The notes beneath the pieces were generated by a model. That model was given only the letters and a program-made list of their open reading frames with translations. It was not told the DNA's origin and searched no databases. Shown in pieces: positions 48,099 to 56,825 of a stretch of DNA of 64,000 nucleotides (its first letter is position 1; the number at the start of each line of letters is the position of its first letter). Origin of the DNA: Dietzia alimentaria 72 (GTDB lineage: Bacteria; Actinomycetota; Actinomycetes; Mycobacteriales; Mycobacteriaceae); NCBI RefSeq assembly GCF_000226215.1, contig NZ_AGFF01000008.1, positions 62,001 to 126,000 of the forward strand, written 5' to 3'. Both the position numbers and the translations under genes were made by a program.

Positions 48099-51000
48099 AT
48101 GGGCGAGTCAAACGCGGAGCGAAGCCGTGGAACAGCGTGGCGAATCTGGGACTTACACGTCCATACGCCGGCATCAATCGTTCAGCAATACGGCAGCGAT
48201 ACCGATGAGACGTGGTCGCGATTCATAGATGAGCTGGAAGCTCTACCCGAGGACATCAAGGTCATCGGCATCAACGACTACTGGTTTCTCGATGGCTACA
48301 AGCGCGTGCTCCAGGCCCGCGACAGCGGCAGGCTGGGCAATCTGGAAGCCATCTTCCCTGTAATCGAGATGCGCCTCGACCAGTTCGGCGGCACGGAAGG
48401 GAAACTGTCCCGTGTCAACGCCCATGTAATCTTTGACCCAGAACTCGATCCAGATGTAGTTCAAGCTCAGTTCTTGAACGCGCTCCAGCCGCAGATGAAA
48501 CTGTCTCCAGGCCACGATGCGCTGGGGTGGCAAGGTGTCATCACAAGAGAATCGCTGGTTGATCTGGGAAGCAAGATTAAGAAGTCTGTTCCCGAGGATC
48601 AATTCGGCAAGTACGGGTCCGACCTGCAAGAAGGCTTCAACAATCTCAACGTCACGCTTGATGATATTCAAGCGGTACTCGCCGGCCCCTTCTTCAATGG
48701 CAAGGCCCTGTTCGGCGTTGGCAAGACCGAATGGGCGGACATCAAGTGGAGTGATCAATCGATCGCCGCCAAGAAGAACGTCATTAACTCAGCCCACTTC
48801 ATCTTCACCGCATTCGAAAAATCGTCTCGCTGGAAGAAAGACGTTGAGTTCTTGCGTGCAAGCAAGGTGAATGATCGACTTCTTGATTGCAGTGACGCTC
48901 ACTATTTCTCGGATTCTGATCAGCACATGCGGCTCGGCGCTTGTCAGACTTGGATGAACACAACGCCGACCCTTGCGGGCCTTGCCTACGCACTTGAAGA
49001 ATTCGATCGTCGGGTCTTCGTCGGGCTTGAACCTCCAGCTCTCGCCCGCGTCCGCAAGTATCCTGAACGATTCATATCGCAAGTTCGGGTGCAGTCGGAC
49101 AAAGAAGACCACAAGCTCTTCGACTACGAGATGCCCCTCAACAGTGGATTTGTCGCGGTCGTTGGCAACAAAGGGCAGGGAAAATCTGCGCTGCTTGACT
49201 GCATCGCTTTGGCTGGGAATTCGTCGCGAAATCGTGAGTTCGCGTTCCTGACAAAAACACGGTTCCTCAGCCCCACCAGCATCAAGGTCGCCAGAGAGTA
49301 TTACTCCAAATTGGAATGGGCAACTGGCACAACTCGCCGAGTTCAACTGAATGACGAACATGACAATTCTGCTCCCGTCTCTATCGAGTACCTACCTCAA
49401 GCATTCGTGGAGCGTGTATGTAACACCGACCCTGCCGCTGGAGATGCCGACGAGTTCGAGCGCGAGCTGCGAGACATTCTCTTCACCCACATCGGCGAAG
49501 AAGAACGCTCGGGAGAAAAAACCTTCGATGCGTTGCTAGCCCAGAAGACACGCGTTTCTCAAGACGACATCGATCGGCTCCGCGATGATCTTCGCTCAGT
49601 TATTAGCTCATACGTCTCCCTCGCATCGTTCCGCGCTGAGAACCGTTTGCCTGAAGTCGAGGGGAAAATCGCTCTCAAGGAATCCGAAGTATCGGCTGCC
49701 GAAACCAACCTCAAAGCCGAGAAGGACGCACTAAACGAAATCGACTCTGCTGGCCATGACAATGACGTCCTCGCAGCGTTAAAGGAACGTTCTGAGGAAA
49801 TTGAGACTGCGCGTACCGAATTGCTGTCCAGGCGATCAGACAACGAACAGCGCCAAGCGCTTTCTCGACAAGCATTGTCTGGAATGGAAGCTGTTGCCCG
49901 CCGAGCCGAAGCAATTCGGTCGGATGCGGCCGACCTGAACGTCGAAGCTGAGGCACTGCTGGCAAGAGACGGCGCCCCCTACGTCACCGTGACGATCAAT
50001 CATTCCCGCTATGACGCCTGGCGCGGACTTATCGAAGCTGGTCTCGTCACGGCAAAAGCCGAGCATGATGCGTTGGTCGGAGACCTCGCAGTCCAGGATG
50101 AAGCACGACGCCAGAACGCAGAGGCGCTTGCCGCCGCTGATAGCGCGCGCGAGCGAGCGCGCCAACGCGTGCTCCAATCCGAGGAACGTGTCGCCGTCCT
50201 TGTAGGAAATGAGAACGATCAAGAGTCCTTCGCTGGACTCAAGGCGCTCCGTGCGCGAATCACAGATGCACCAAGGCAGATGGACGCCATACGCGAGCAG
50301 ATAGTCGAGCACGCCGGCCGTATACACGCAGCGCTCCAAGCCCAACTCCAGGTCGTCGAGAGCCTGTACGCGCCGGCATCAAACTTCATCGCAGAATCTG
50401 AGGTGGTCAAGAACGCTGGGCTTCAGTTCAATGCTGAGTTGAGAATGCTGTCTACATGGCAAAGCGTTTCGACCGCCCTAGACGGTCGACGTAACGGCGA
50501 TTTTCCCGACTGGCTCGCCGAGCTTCCCCAACGGGTCGAAGATACGAGCTGGGAGCAGCTCTCTGTTCAACTCGCGGAGGCGCTCGTCCGTCTGGAGCAC
50601 GAGCGAGCTGAGATCGACGGCGGGTTCCGGAACCCTGAGAGCGCACTTCGTAATACGACTACGCTGGACGACTTTCTAATGAGCATGTTCGACTTGTCCT
50701 GGCTCGAGGTCAGATTCGGACTGACTGGTGATGGTCTACCTCTTTCTCAACTGTCACCCGGCCAGCGCGGGTTAGTGCTCGCGTTGTTCTATCTCGTGGT
50801 GGATCGCCGTACAACACCACTTCTTCTCGATCAGCCGGAAGAAAACCTTGACAATGAGACCATCTCGTCGAAACTCGTACCGGCGATCCATGAAGCGTCC
50901 GGCAGAAGGCAGACCATCGTAGTGACCCATAACGCGAACCTTGCGGTCGTTGGTGACGCCGATCAGATCATTCACTGCGAACTCCGAAACCAACGATTCG

Positions 51001-51125
51001 CGGTGAGTAGCGGCAGCATTGCCGAGCTCGATGTGGCACAGTTCGCCTTGAATGTTTTGGAGGGAACCAAGCCTGCGTTTGATAACCGTCGCCACAAGTA
51101 TGAGGCGTTCCCTGAGTTGACTTGA
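48099..51125 (+). CDS. TrlF-type protein: PHP phosphoesterase domain fused to an SMC/ABC-like ATPase
   Basis: A 1008-residue protein. The N-terminal PHP domain has intact metal-ligand motifs: WDLHVHT (H20, H22), IGINDYW, NAHVIFD and LDCSDAHYFSD. A nucleotide-binding head follows, with Walker A VGNKGQGKSALLD near 356, a long coiled-coil region (about 500-800) and the second half of the head: signature LSPGQRGLVLALF near 885, Walker B TPLLLDQPEENLDN and H-loop VTHNANLAVVG. This is the layout of nucleic-acid-handling SMC/RecN-like ATPases with an added hydrolase. Base composition is visibly lower in GC than the core genes (30 of 60 bases at 49681-49740), suggesting transfer. A defence role is inference. 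Confidence 0.88.
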   Translation: MGESNAERSRGTAWRIWDLHVHTPASIVQQYGSDTDETWSRFIDELEALPEDIKVIGINDYWFLDGYKRVLQARDSGRLGNLEAIFPVIEMRLDQFGGTEGKLSRVNAHVIFDPELDPDVVQAQFLNALQPQMKLSPGHDALGWQGVITRESLVDLGSKIKKSVPEDQFGKYGSDLQEGFNNLNVTLDDIQAVLAGPFFNGKALFGVGKTEWADIKWSDQSIAAKKNVINSAHFIFTAFEKSSRWKKDVEFLRASKVNDRLLDCSDAHYFSDSDQHMRLGACQTWMNTTPTLAGLAYALEEFDRRVFVGLEPPALARVRKYPERFISQVRVQSDKEDHKLFDYEMPLNSGFVAVVGNKGQGKSALLDCIALAGNSSRNREFAFLTKTRFLSPTSIKVAREYYSKLEWATGTTRRVQLNDEHDNSAPVSIEYLPQAFVERVCNTDPAAGDADEFERELRDILFTHIGEEERSGEKTFDALLAQKTRVSQDDIDRLRDDLRSVISSYVSLASFRAENRLPEVEGKIALKESEVSAAETNLKAEKDALNEIDSAGHDNDVLAALKERSEEIETARTELLSRRSDNEQRQALSRQALSGMEAVARRAEAIRSDAADLNVEAEALLARDGAPYVTVTINHSRYDAWRGLIEAGLVTAKAEHDALVGDLAVQDEARRQNAEALAAADSARERARQRVLQSEERVAVLVGNENDQESFAGLKALRARITDAPRQMDAIREQIVEHAGRIHAALQAQLQVVESLYAPASNFIAESEVVKNAGLQFNAELRMLSTWQSVSTALDGRRNGDFPDWLAELPQRVEDTSWEQLSVQLAEALVRLEHERAEIDGGFRNPESALRNTTTLDDFLMSMFDLSWLEVRFGLTGDGLPLSQLSPGQRGLVLALFYLVVDRRTTPLLLDQPEENLDNETISSKLVPAIHEASGRRQTIVVTHNANLAVVGDADQIIHCELRNQRFAVSSGSIAELDVAQFALNVLEGTKPAFDNRRHKYEAFPELT

Positions 51126-51137
51126 GCAAATTCGTAC

Positions 51138-51569
51138 CTACGACCTACCGGCGTGGACGCGCCTGCGACCTGGCCGGCGGACTGTCCCATCGCACGCAAG
51201 GACTGCCGCGCGGACTCCTTCGTCGCTGATCCCTAGCCGCTCGGAGACTTGAATGAGCGTGAGCCCACTATCGGAGAGTCGTGCTGCCGCCGTCCGAAGT
51301 TCGTCGCTCAGCTCAGGGCGACGAGTGACAAGACCTGACTGCACCGCCAACTGCCACACCGTCGACCGATGAATCCTAAATCGGGCCGCCAGGTCACTCA
51401 CCGGCGCACCTGACGCATAGGCAGCGACAAGCTCTGCCCGATCCGAGGCATTCAAACGGGTTTGAGATTGACGCGAATTTTCTACGACAGGACCACCCGA
51501 ATCAGCTGGCCGTGCCCCACGCGAGCGAGGAGTACGAGGCGCAGAGCCCCTGAGAACGCGGGAAATCAA
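51138..51569 (-). CDS. Double helix-turn-helix protein, unknown
   Basis: A 143-residue basic protein with two HTH-like repeats, AELVAAYASGAPVSDLAARF followed by IHRSTVWQLAVQSGL, and LIQVSERLGISDEGVRAAVL. Such paired HTH proteins accompany recombinases in actinobacterial mobile elements, where they may bind att or resolution sites. The only in-frame start upstream is TTG 51569, directly after a stop, so the N-terminus may be truncated. It converges on the TrlF gene with 12 bases between and marks the right edge of the island. Confidence 0.55.
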   Translation of the reverse strand: MISRVLRGSAPRTPRSRGARPADSGGPVVENSRQSQTRLNASDRAELVAAYASGAPVSDLAARFRIHRSTVWQLAVQSGLVTRRPELSDELRTAAARLSDSGLTLIQVSERLGISDEGVRAAVLACDGTVRRPGRRRVHAGRS

Positions 51570-51660
51570 CGATCACAGTGGCATGCTCGGGTTTGAGAAG
51601 TGCCTACTGAGGTCCACAATCACACGCTACGCCGGGCGTGGGGCCTTGCCTGCTATGGCT

Positions 51661-52755
51661 TCAGAAAGCCAGGCCCATCCGGAGCGCGCCCACCGCCTCG
51701 GAGAGCGCGGCCCGGGCGATCGGTGTGGCTCCGACGGCGTTGACGAATGGGTGGACCAGTGTCGAATGTCGGCGTAACGCCACCATGACCCCCGCGTCGG
51801 CCATTTTTCGGGCGTACGCCTCGCCCTCATCGCGCAGTGGATCGAAGCCACCGGTGGCGACATAGGCCGGGGGTAGCCCGGAGAGGTCGGTTGCGAGCAG
51901 AGGGGAGGCTCGCGGGTCGGTGCGGTCGTCGTCTGACCGGATATAGGTTCGCTCGAACCAGTCCATGTTCGCCTTCGTGAGGAAGTAGCCCTCCCGGAAC
52001 ATCTCGTACGACGGGGTCCTGGCCGACATGTTGGTGGCGGGAACAAACAACAGCTGAAAGTCGGGCATTTTCTCACCGTCGTCCCGCGTCACCTGGCAGA
52101 CGACCGCAGCCAGGTTGGCCCCCGCACTGTCGCCGCCCACGGCGATCCGGGTGGGGTCGACGCCGTACGCCTCGGCGTTGTCGCGTACGTGCCGGAACGC
52201 AGCAAGGGCGTCCTCGACGGCGGTGGGGAACCGGAACTCGGGTGCGAGCCGGTAATCCACGCTGAGAACGGTCAGTCCGCCGGTCCGCGCGATGTAGCGA
52301 CACGTGGCGTCGTGGGAGTCGATACTTCCCAGCACCCAACCGCCGCCGTGGAAGTACACCAGCGCCGGCTGGGGCTCGTCGGTGTCGACTGACGAGTAAA
52401 GGCGGGCGGGGAGGTCGGCGCGGGCGGCGTCGCCACCGGCGAGCGGGAGCACGATGTCCCGGACAACGGCGAGATCGATCGTCTCTCCCGAGACCGTGTA
52501 CGCCGATCGCTCGAGAGCAAGACGGGCTTCCTCCAGCTGCATGTCCTCGTACTCGCCCTTCGACATCAGGGATGTGAACCGCACCCCTGCCTGGAAATGC
52601 GGGTCGAGGATCTGGCCGCCGGCGCGCCGCGGCGGACCCGCCGCCAGTTGGATGAGTCCGCCGGGCAGCCGCCCGGCCGCCGACATGGTGGCCTTGGTCA
52701 GTCGATCGGAGAACGTCGGAGTGAAGACGCGATGGCCGGACATCGGGGAACGCAT
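51661..52755 (-). CDS. Alpha/beta hydrolase, hormone-sensitive-lipase type
   Basis: A 364-residue esterase of the HSL (LipN/LipH) group. The oxyanion-hole motif is LVYFHGGGWVLGSIDSHD, the nucleophile IAVGGDSAGANLAAVV, the acid region GGFDPLRDEGEAYARKM and the catalytic His HSTLVHPFVN. ATG 52755 is followed by MSGHRVF; ATG 52743 is an alternative. It is likely a carboxylesterase on short or medium acyl chains. It diverges from the serine hydrolase gene on the right. Confidence 0.9.
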   Translation of the reverse strand: MRSPMSGHRVFTPTFSDRLTKATMSAAGRLPGGLIQLAAGPPRRAGGQILDPHFQAGVRFTSLMSKGEYEDMQLEEARLALERSAYTVSGETIDLAVVRDIVLPLAGGDAARADLPARLYSSVDTDEPQPALVYFHGGGWVLGSIDSHDATCRYIARTGGLTVLSVDYRLAPEFRFPTAVEDALAAFRHVRDNAEAYGVDPTRIAVGGDSAGANLAAVVCQVTRDDGEKMPDFQLLFVPATNMSARTPSYEMFREGYFLTKANMDWFERTYIRSDDDRTDPRASPLLATDLSGLPPAYVATGGFDPLRDEGEAYARKMADAGVMVALRRHSTLVHPFVNAVGATPIARAALSEAVGALRMGLAF

Positions 52756-52932
52756 CGTCCCAGTGTGCCGAGCAAACGGAAAAAGTATGCGGCAAACGAA
52801 CAAATGACGGGTCATCCGAGACCGGTTGCAGTTAGCCCCGTCGTCGTCGCCCGCTGCACTGCCCGCGGCTGACACACTGGGCCCCGACTGTCGCCGTCAA
52901 AACGATCGCGGCCACAATTCAGGGAGGAACCG

Positions 52933-53769
52933 ATGTCGCAGGACATGATCGAGAAGGCGCTCGCCACCGTGGGGGAGTGGCCGGTGGACAACGTCTCCGC
53001 AGCGGTCGTCGGCCCTGACGGCACGGTGGCACTCCATGGCGACGAGTCCCGGGTATATCGATTGGCCTCCGTCACCAAACCCATCGTGGCGCTCGCGTCG
53101 CTTCTGGCCGTCGAGGAAGAAGCGATCTCACTCGACGATCCCGCCGGGCCCGAGGGCTCGACCGTGCGCCACCTGCTGGCCCACGCCTCCGGGCTTGATT
53201 TCGCTGACCGCGACACGATCCGAACCGGCCCGGGCGAGCGGCGCATCTACTCTTCCGCCGGTTTCGAGGTGCTCGCCGACCACATCGCTGACGCCACCGG
53301 GATCGCCTTCCCCGACTACCTTCACGAGGCCGTCTGCCAGCCACTCGGGATGACGTCGACGGCACTTGAAGGCTCGGCCGGGCACGGCGCCTCTGGCAGC
53401 CTTGCGGACCTCGCAGCGTTCGCCCACGAGCTCGTGGCGCCCAGGCTGCTCGCGCCCGAGACCTTGGAAGAGGCCGTCAGCGACCAGTTTGGCGGGCTTG
53501 ACGGAATCGTGCCCGGCTACGGCATGCACAAGCCCTGCCCCTGGGGGCTGGGGTTCGAACTGCGCGGGTCCAAGCACCCGCACTGGACCGGCCAGCACAA
53601 TTCGTCCGGGACCTTCGGACACTTCGGACAGTCCGGCACGCTCCTGTGGGTCCAGCCAGACCTGTCCGCCGCGCTGGTCGTGCTCACGGACCGCGAATTC
53701 GGCGACTGGGCGAAGCCGTTGTGGCCCGAACTGTCCGACAGGGTGGTCAAGGCTGCTTCCCGGCAGTAG
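52933..53769 (+). CDS. Serine hydrolase, beta-lactamase/esterase family
   Basis: A 278-residue class C beta-lactamase-like protein without a signal peptide. The SxxK site is YRLASVTKPIVALAS near residues 36-50, the tyrosine motif lies in RIYSSAGFEVLAD, and the C-terminal HFGQSGT is the H/KxG motif. It is probably an esterase or peptidase of unknown substrate rather than a drug-resistance enzyme, given its cytoplasmic prediction. ATG 52933 has GGGAGGAA upstream. Confidence 0.87.
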   Translation: MSQDMIEKALATVGEWPVDNVSAAVVGPDGTVALHGDESRVYRLASVTKPIVALASLLAVEEEAISLDDPAGPEGSTVRHLLAHASGLDFADRDTIRTGPGERRIYSSAGFEVLADHIADATGIAFPDYLHEAVCQPLGMTSTALEGSAGHGASGSLADLAAFAHELVAPRLLAPETLEEAVSDQFGGLDGIVPGYGMHKPCPWGLGFELRGSKHPHWTGQHNSSGTFGHFGQSGTLLWVQPDLSAALVVLTDREFGDWAKPLWPELSDRVVKAASRQ

Positions 53770-54010
53770 GTCCACGGGGACCCGCTCGGCCGCTGATAGC
53801 TCGGAACGGCCGCCGGATCCCGACACGCCGCAGGGGGCTCCCGGAAGCGGAATACTGCTGCTGTAACTTTGCTGAGAATCCAGAAGTGTCGCTGGTGTAA
53901 TTCGTTCACTTACGGCACAGTGGTGATCAACAACAACATAAGTCACATCGTGCACACGATTTCATGAGGTCGTTGGGGAAGACGTCCCTCAGTGAGTCGG
54001 GAGTGAAGCG

Positions 54011-54520
54011 ATGTCTGATCTGAATAATTTTGCGGATACGACGACCGGTGTGGTGTTCATCCACGCGGCGCCGACCGCACTATGTCCACACGTCGAGTGG
54101 GCTCTGACGAGCATCCTCGACGCGAACTCAGCCATGCGCTGGGAAGACCAACCTGGCCAGCCGGGCGCTCGCAAAGCGATCGTCGATTGGATCGGCCCGG
54201 TTGGCACTGGCGCACGTCTGGCCGACTCGTTGGCTAAATGGTCCATGTTGGCCTTTGAGGTCACCGAGGACCCGAGCGACCTCGTCGACGGCGAACGCTT
54301 TTCGCACACACCCGAGTTGGGGATGTGGCGGGGTCAGACCGGCGCGAGCGGCGACGTGGTGATCGCTGAGAACCGGCTCCGTCGACTGATGCAAGACGGC
54401 CCCGCAGCGTTTCATGCCTCCGTCGAGACCGAGCTCGGCACAGCCTGGGACCGGGCTCTCGAACCACTACGCGGACACCCGGCCGCCGCCGAGGTCACCT
54501 GGCTCTCGCGCGTCGGCTGA
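54011..54520 (+). CDS. DUF3145 family protein
   Basis: A 169-residue protein conserved in actinobacteria. Landmarks are GVVFIHAAPTALCPHVEWAL, WEDQPGQPG and ELGTAWDRALEPLRGHP. The function is unknown. It commonly lies near the accD/acpP/fabD cluster. It is expressed toward accD and is separated from it by two back-to-back terminators. The 240-base AT-richer region upstream probably carries its promoter. Confidence 0.85.
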   Translation: MSDLNNFADTTTGVVFIHAAPTALCPHVEWALTSILDANSAMRWEDQPGQPGARKAIVDWIGPVGTGARLADSLAKWSMLAFEVTEDPSDLVDGERFSHTPELGMWRGQTGASGDVVIAENRLRRLMQDGPAAFHASVETELGTAWDRALEPLRGHPAAAEVTWLSRVG

Positions 54521-54544
54521 TTCGCTCACGCTCCCGCATCTCAT

Positions 54545-54587
54545 AGAAAGCGCCTGTTCCCGGGTCGTCCGGGCGCAGGCGCTTTCT
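54545..54587 (+). terminator. Intrinsic terminator of the DUF3145 gene
   Basis: AGAAAGCGCCTG (54545-54556) pairs perfectly with CAGGCGCTTTCT (54576-54587) around a loop that itself contains a small CCCGG hairpin. It begins 25 bases after the stop codon. Confidence 0.85.
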
Positions 54588-54716
54588 GATCGCCGACCTG
54601 CGATCCGGCGCGGTGACTATGCGCCACTCGATCTTGGCGGGCGATTCCCGGGCCATGGAGGGCGCTACAAGGCTTCGAGCGACGTTTAAGGTACCCGGGG
54701 GAGGGCCACAAACGCA

Positions 54717-54751
54717 GAACGCCCGCTCCCGGCGGTGCGGAGCGGGCGTTC
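54717..54751 (-). terminator. Intrinsic terminator of accD
   Basis: GAACGCCCGCTCC (54717-54729) pairs perfectly with GGAGCGGGCGTTC (54739-54751). It lies 23 bases past the accD stop on the minus strand. The T-tract is weak, as is usual in actinobacteria. Confidence 0.8.
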
Positions 54752-54774
54752 TCGTGGTTGGCGGATCAGCTAGG

Positions 54775-56211
54775 TCACAGCGGGATGTTCTTGTGGTTGC
54801 CACGTGAGTGGGCGGCGGTATCGAGTGCCTCGGCGAGACGACGACGGGTGTCGGTGGGCTCGATGACCTCGTCGACGACGCCCATCGAGACCGCGCGTCC
54901 CACGCCGCCGGCGATCGCTGCGTGCTCCTCGGACAGGCGCTCGTGCAGTTCCTCGCGCTCGTCTTCGGGCGCTGCGGCGAGCGTCCGCCTGTGCAGGATG
55001 CCCACGGCTGCCTTGGCGCCCATGACGGCCACCTCGGCGTCGGGCCAGGCGAACACCGCGGAGGCGCCGAGTGCGCGCGAATTCATGGCGATGTAAGCCC
55101 CGCCGTAGATCTTGCGGGTGACCAACGTGACGCGGGCCACGGAGGCCTCGGCGAAGGCGTGGAGCAGTTTCGCTCCGCGGCGGACGACGCCCTCCCACTC
55201 CTGCGAGACGCCCGGCAGGTACCCGGGCACATCCACCAGGACGAGCAGTGGCACACCGAAGGCATTGCAGAGGCGGACGAATCGCGAGGCCTTCTCCGCG
55301 GACTCGGAGTTGAGACATCCGCCCAGACGGAGCGGGTTGTTGGCAATGACACCGACCGTACGGCCGGCCATCCGGCCGAAGCCCACCACAATGCTGGGCG
55401 CCCACTTGGCCTGGAGCTCCTCGAAGGTGGTGCTCCCGTCGAGCTCCGACGAGTCGAGGAGGCCGTGGACGAGCGGACGCACGTCGTACGCACGCTTCGG
55501 GGACTCGGGCAGGAGACCGGCCAGGTCCGTCTGGTCGCCCTCGAGGACCTGGAGGTCTAACTCGCCCTGGGCGGACAAGAGGTTGACCAGGCGCCGGGCC
55601 CGGTGGAGAGCATCGCGCTCGTCGTCGGCGGCGATGTGACACACGCCCGACTTGCGGTGGTGCACGTCCTGGCCGCCCAGGCCCTCCATATCGACCTGCT
55701 CGCCGGTGACAGAGCGGACCACGTCGGGTCCTGTCACGAAGATCTTGCCCGCCGGCGCCATGATCACGACGTCGGTGAGTGCGGGACCGTACGCGGCACC
55801 GCCGGCGGCGGGGCCGAGCACGACCGAAATCTGCGGCACGTGGCCCGATGCGCGGACCATGGCCTCGAAGACCAGGCCGACAGCGTGGAGCGCCTCAACG
55901 CCCTCCGCGAGCCTGGCGCCGCCCGAGTGCCACACCCCGACGATCGGCAGGTGCTCGTCGATCGCGACGTCGATGGCGCGCACGATATGGCGACACCCTT
56001 CCAGGCCCATGGCGCCGCCCATGACGGTGGCGTCCGTGGCGTACGCGATGGTGGGCTCACCATCGATGAGGCCCCGGGCGGCGAGAGCGCCCGAGGCATC
56101 GGGCTCAGTGATGAACTCGAGCGACGCGGGGTCGAAAAGGTTCTCAAGCCGCAGGACAGGGTCGCGCGGATCGATCTGGGTGTTCTGGTCCACGGTGCTG
56201 GTGATGGTCAT
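54775..56211 (-). CDS. accD6: Acyl-CoA carboxylase carboxyltransferase subunit (AccD6-like)
   Basis: A 478-residue beta subunit of acetyl/propionyl-CoA carboxylase. It reads RDPVLRLENLFDPASLEFIT, the acyl-CoA oxyanion site VWHSGGARLAEGVEAL and the carboxybiotin site region VPGYLPGVSQEWEGVVRRG. With an AccA-type biotinylated subunit it supplies malonyl-CoA. ATG 56211 has AAAGGA upstream; the longer frame is non-coding in style. In M. tuberculosis accD6 ends the fabD-acpM-kasA-kasB operon; here it follows acpP directly after 258 bases. Confidence 0.92.
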   Translation of the reverse strand: MTITSTVDQNTQIDPRDPVLRLENLFDPASLEFITEPDASGALAARGLIDGEPTIAYATDATVMGGAMGLEGCRHIVRAIDVAIDEHLPIVGVWHSGGARLAEGVEALHAVGLVFEAMVRASGHVPQISVVLGPAAGGAAYGPALTDVVIMAPAGKIFVTGPDVVRSVTGEQVDMEGLGGQDVHHRKSGVCHIAADDERDALHRARRLVNLLSAQGELDLQVLEGDQTDLAGLLPESPKRAYDVRPLVHGLLDSSELDGSTTFEELQAKWAPSIVVGFGRMAGRTVGVIANNPLRLGGCLNSESAEKASRFVRLCNAFGVPLLVLVDVPGYLPGVSQEWEGVVRRGAKLLHAFAEASVARVTLVTRKIYGGAYIAMNSRALGASAVFAWPDAEVAVMGAKAAVGILHRRTLAAAPEDEREELHERLSEEHAAIAGGVGRAVSMGVVDEVIEPTDTRRRLAEALDTAAHSRGNHKNIPL

Positions 56212-56469
56212 GAATGCAGTCCTTTCCTTGGCACATGTCCCGGTTAGAGACATGAGCTCTGACGGACCCCCGGACTGGCTGGTGGGCGGCGATGGCGTTC
56301 GGAGCGGGACCCCCGTCCCGTTCCTGCCACCCGCCCGGTGCCCCGCGGTCAAGCGAGGTGGTGTGAGTGAACTGCCCTGCACACGAGGAGGGGACGCGGG
56401 CTCGCATGGTGCACCGACCGCACCTTCGGCCCTTCGACGCGTCCCCGCCCCGGCGTGCGGGGCATCAGG

Positions 56470-56721
56470 TCAGCTCTTGTCGATCTTCTGGATGTAGTCG
56501 ACCGCATCCTGCACGGTACGCAACTTCGCGAGGTCCTCGTCGGGAATCTCAACCCCGTAGCGGTCCTCCGTCTGCACGGCGATCTCCACCATGGAGAGCG
56601 AATCGATGTCGAGGTCATCGACAAAGGACTTCTCTGGAGTCACCTCGGATGGTTCGATCCCGGTGACCTCCTCGACGATCTCTGCCAGTCCTGCGATGAT
56701 CTCGGCCTCGGTGCGTGCCAT
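56470..56721 (-). CDS. acpP: Acyl carrier protein
   Basis: An 83-residue acyl carrier protein. The phosphopantetheine attachment site is FVDDLDIDSLSMVEIAVQTE, with Ser of DSL modified by AcpS. It is acidic and helical as expected. It lacks the long C-terminal extension of mycobacterial AcpM. It lies between fabD (upstream) and accD6 (downstream) on the minus strand. ATG 56721 has AGAGAGGA upstream. Confidence 0.96.
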   Translation of the reverse strand: MARTEAEIIAGLAEIVEEVTGIEPSEVTPEKSFVDDLDIDSLSMVEIAVQTEDRYGVEIPDEDLAKLRTVQDAVDYIQKIDKS

Positions 56722-56825
56722 GTGTTGTCCTCTCTGCTCTGGGACGCCGTGCCCGGTGGGCGCGGCGGACGTTCTGGTCACGGGCGTCGGATCAGGGCCG
56801 ACGACCGTGGGGTGTGTGGGAGCGG

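Noticed and set aside
41480-51660. Search for a right attachment site duplicating the tRNA(CAU) 3' end
   Set aside because: No second copy of the T arm or acceptor sequence was seen near 51.6 kb. The GGCCCCACC strings near 45.3 and 47.8 kb belong to IS21 ends.
52933-53769. Antibiotic-resistance beta-lactamase
   Set aside because: It has SxxK and H/KxG-type motifs but no export signal, and resembles general serine hydrolases. A resistance role is not supported.
53770-54010. Possible CRP/GlxR-type site (GTCACATCGTGCACAC) before the DUF3145 gene
   Set aside because: The half-sites do not form the TGTGA-N6-TCACA arrangement; the resemblance is too weak to report as a site.
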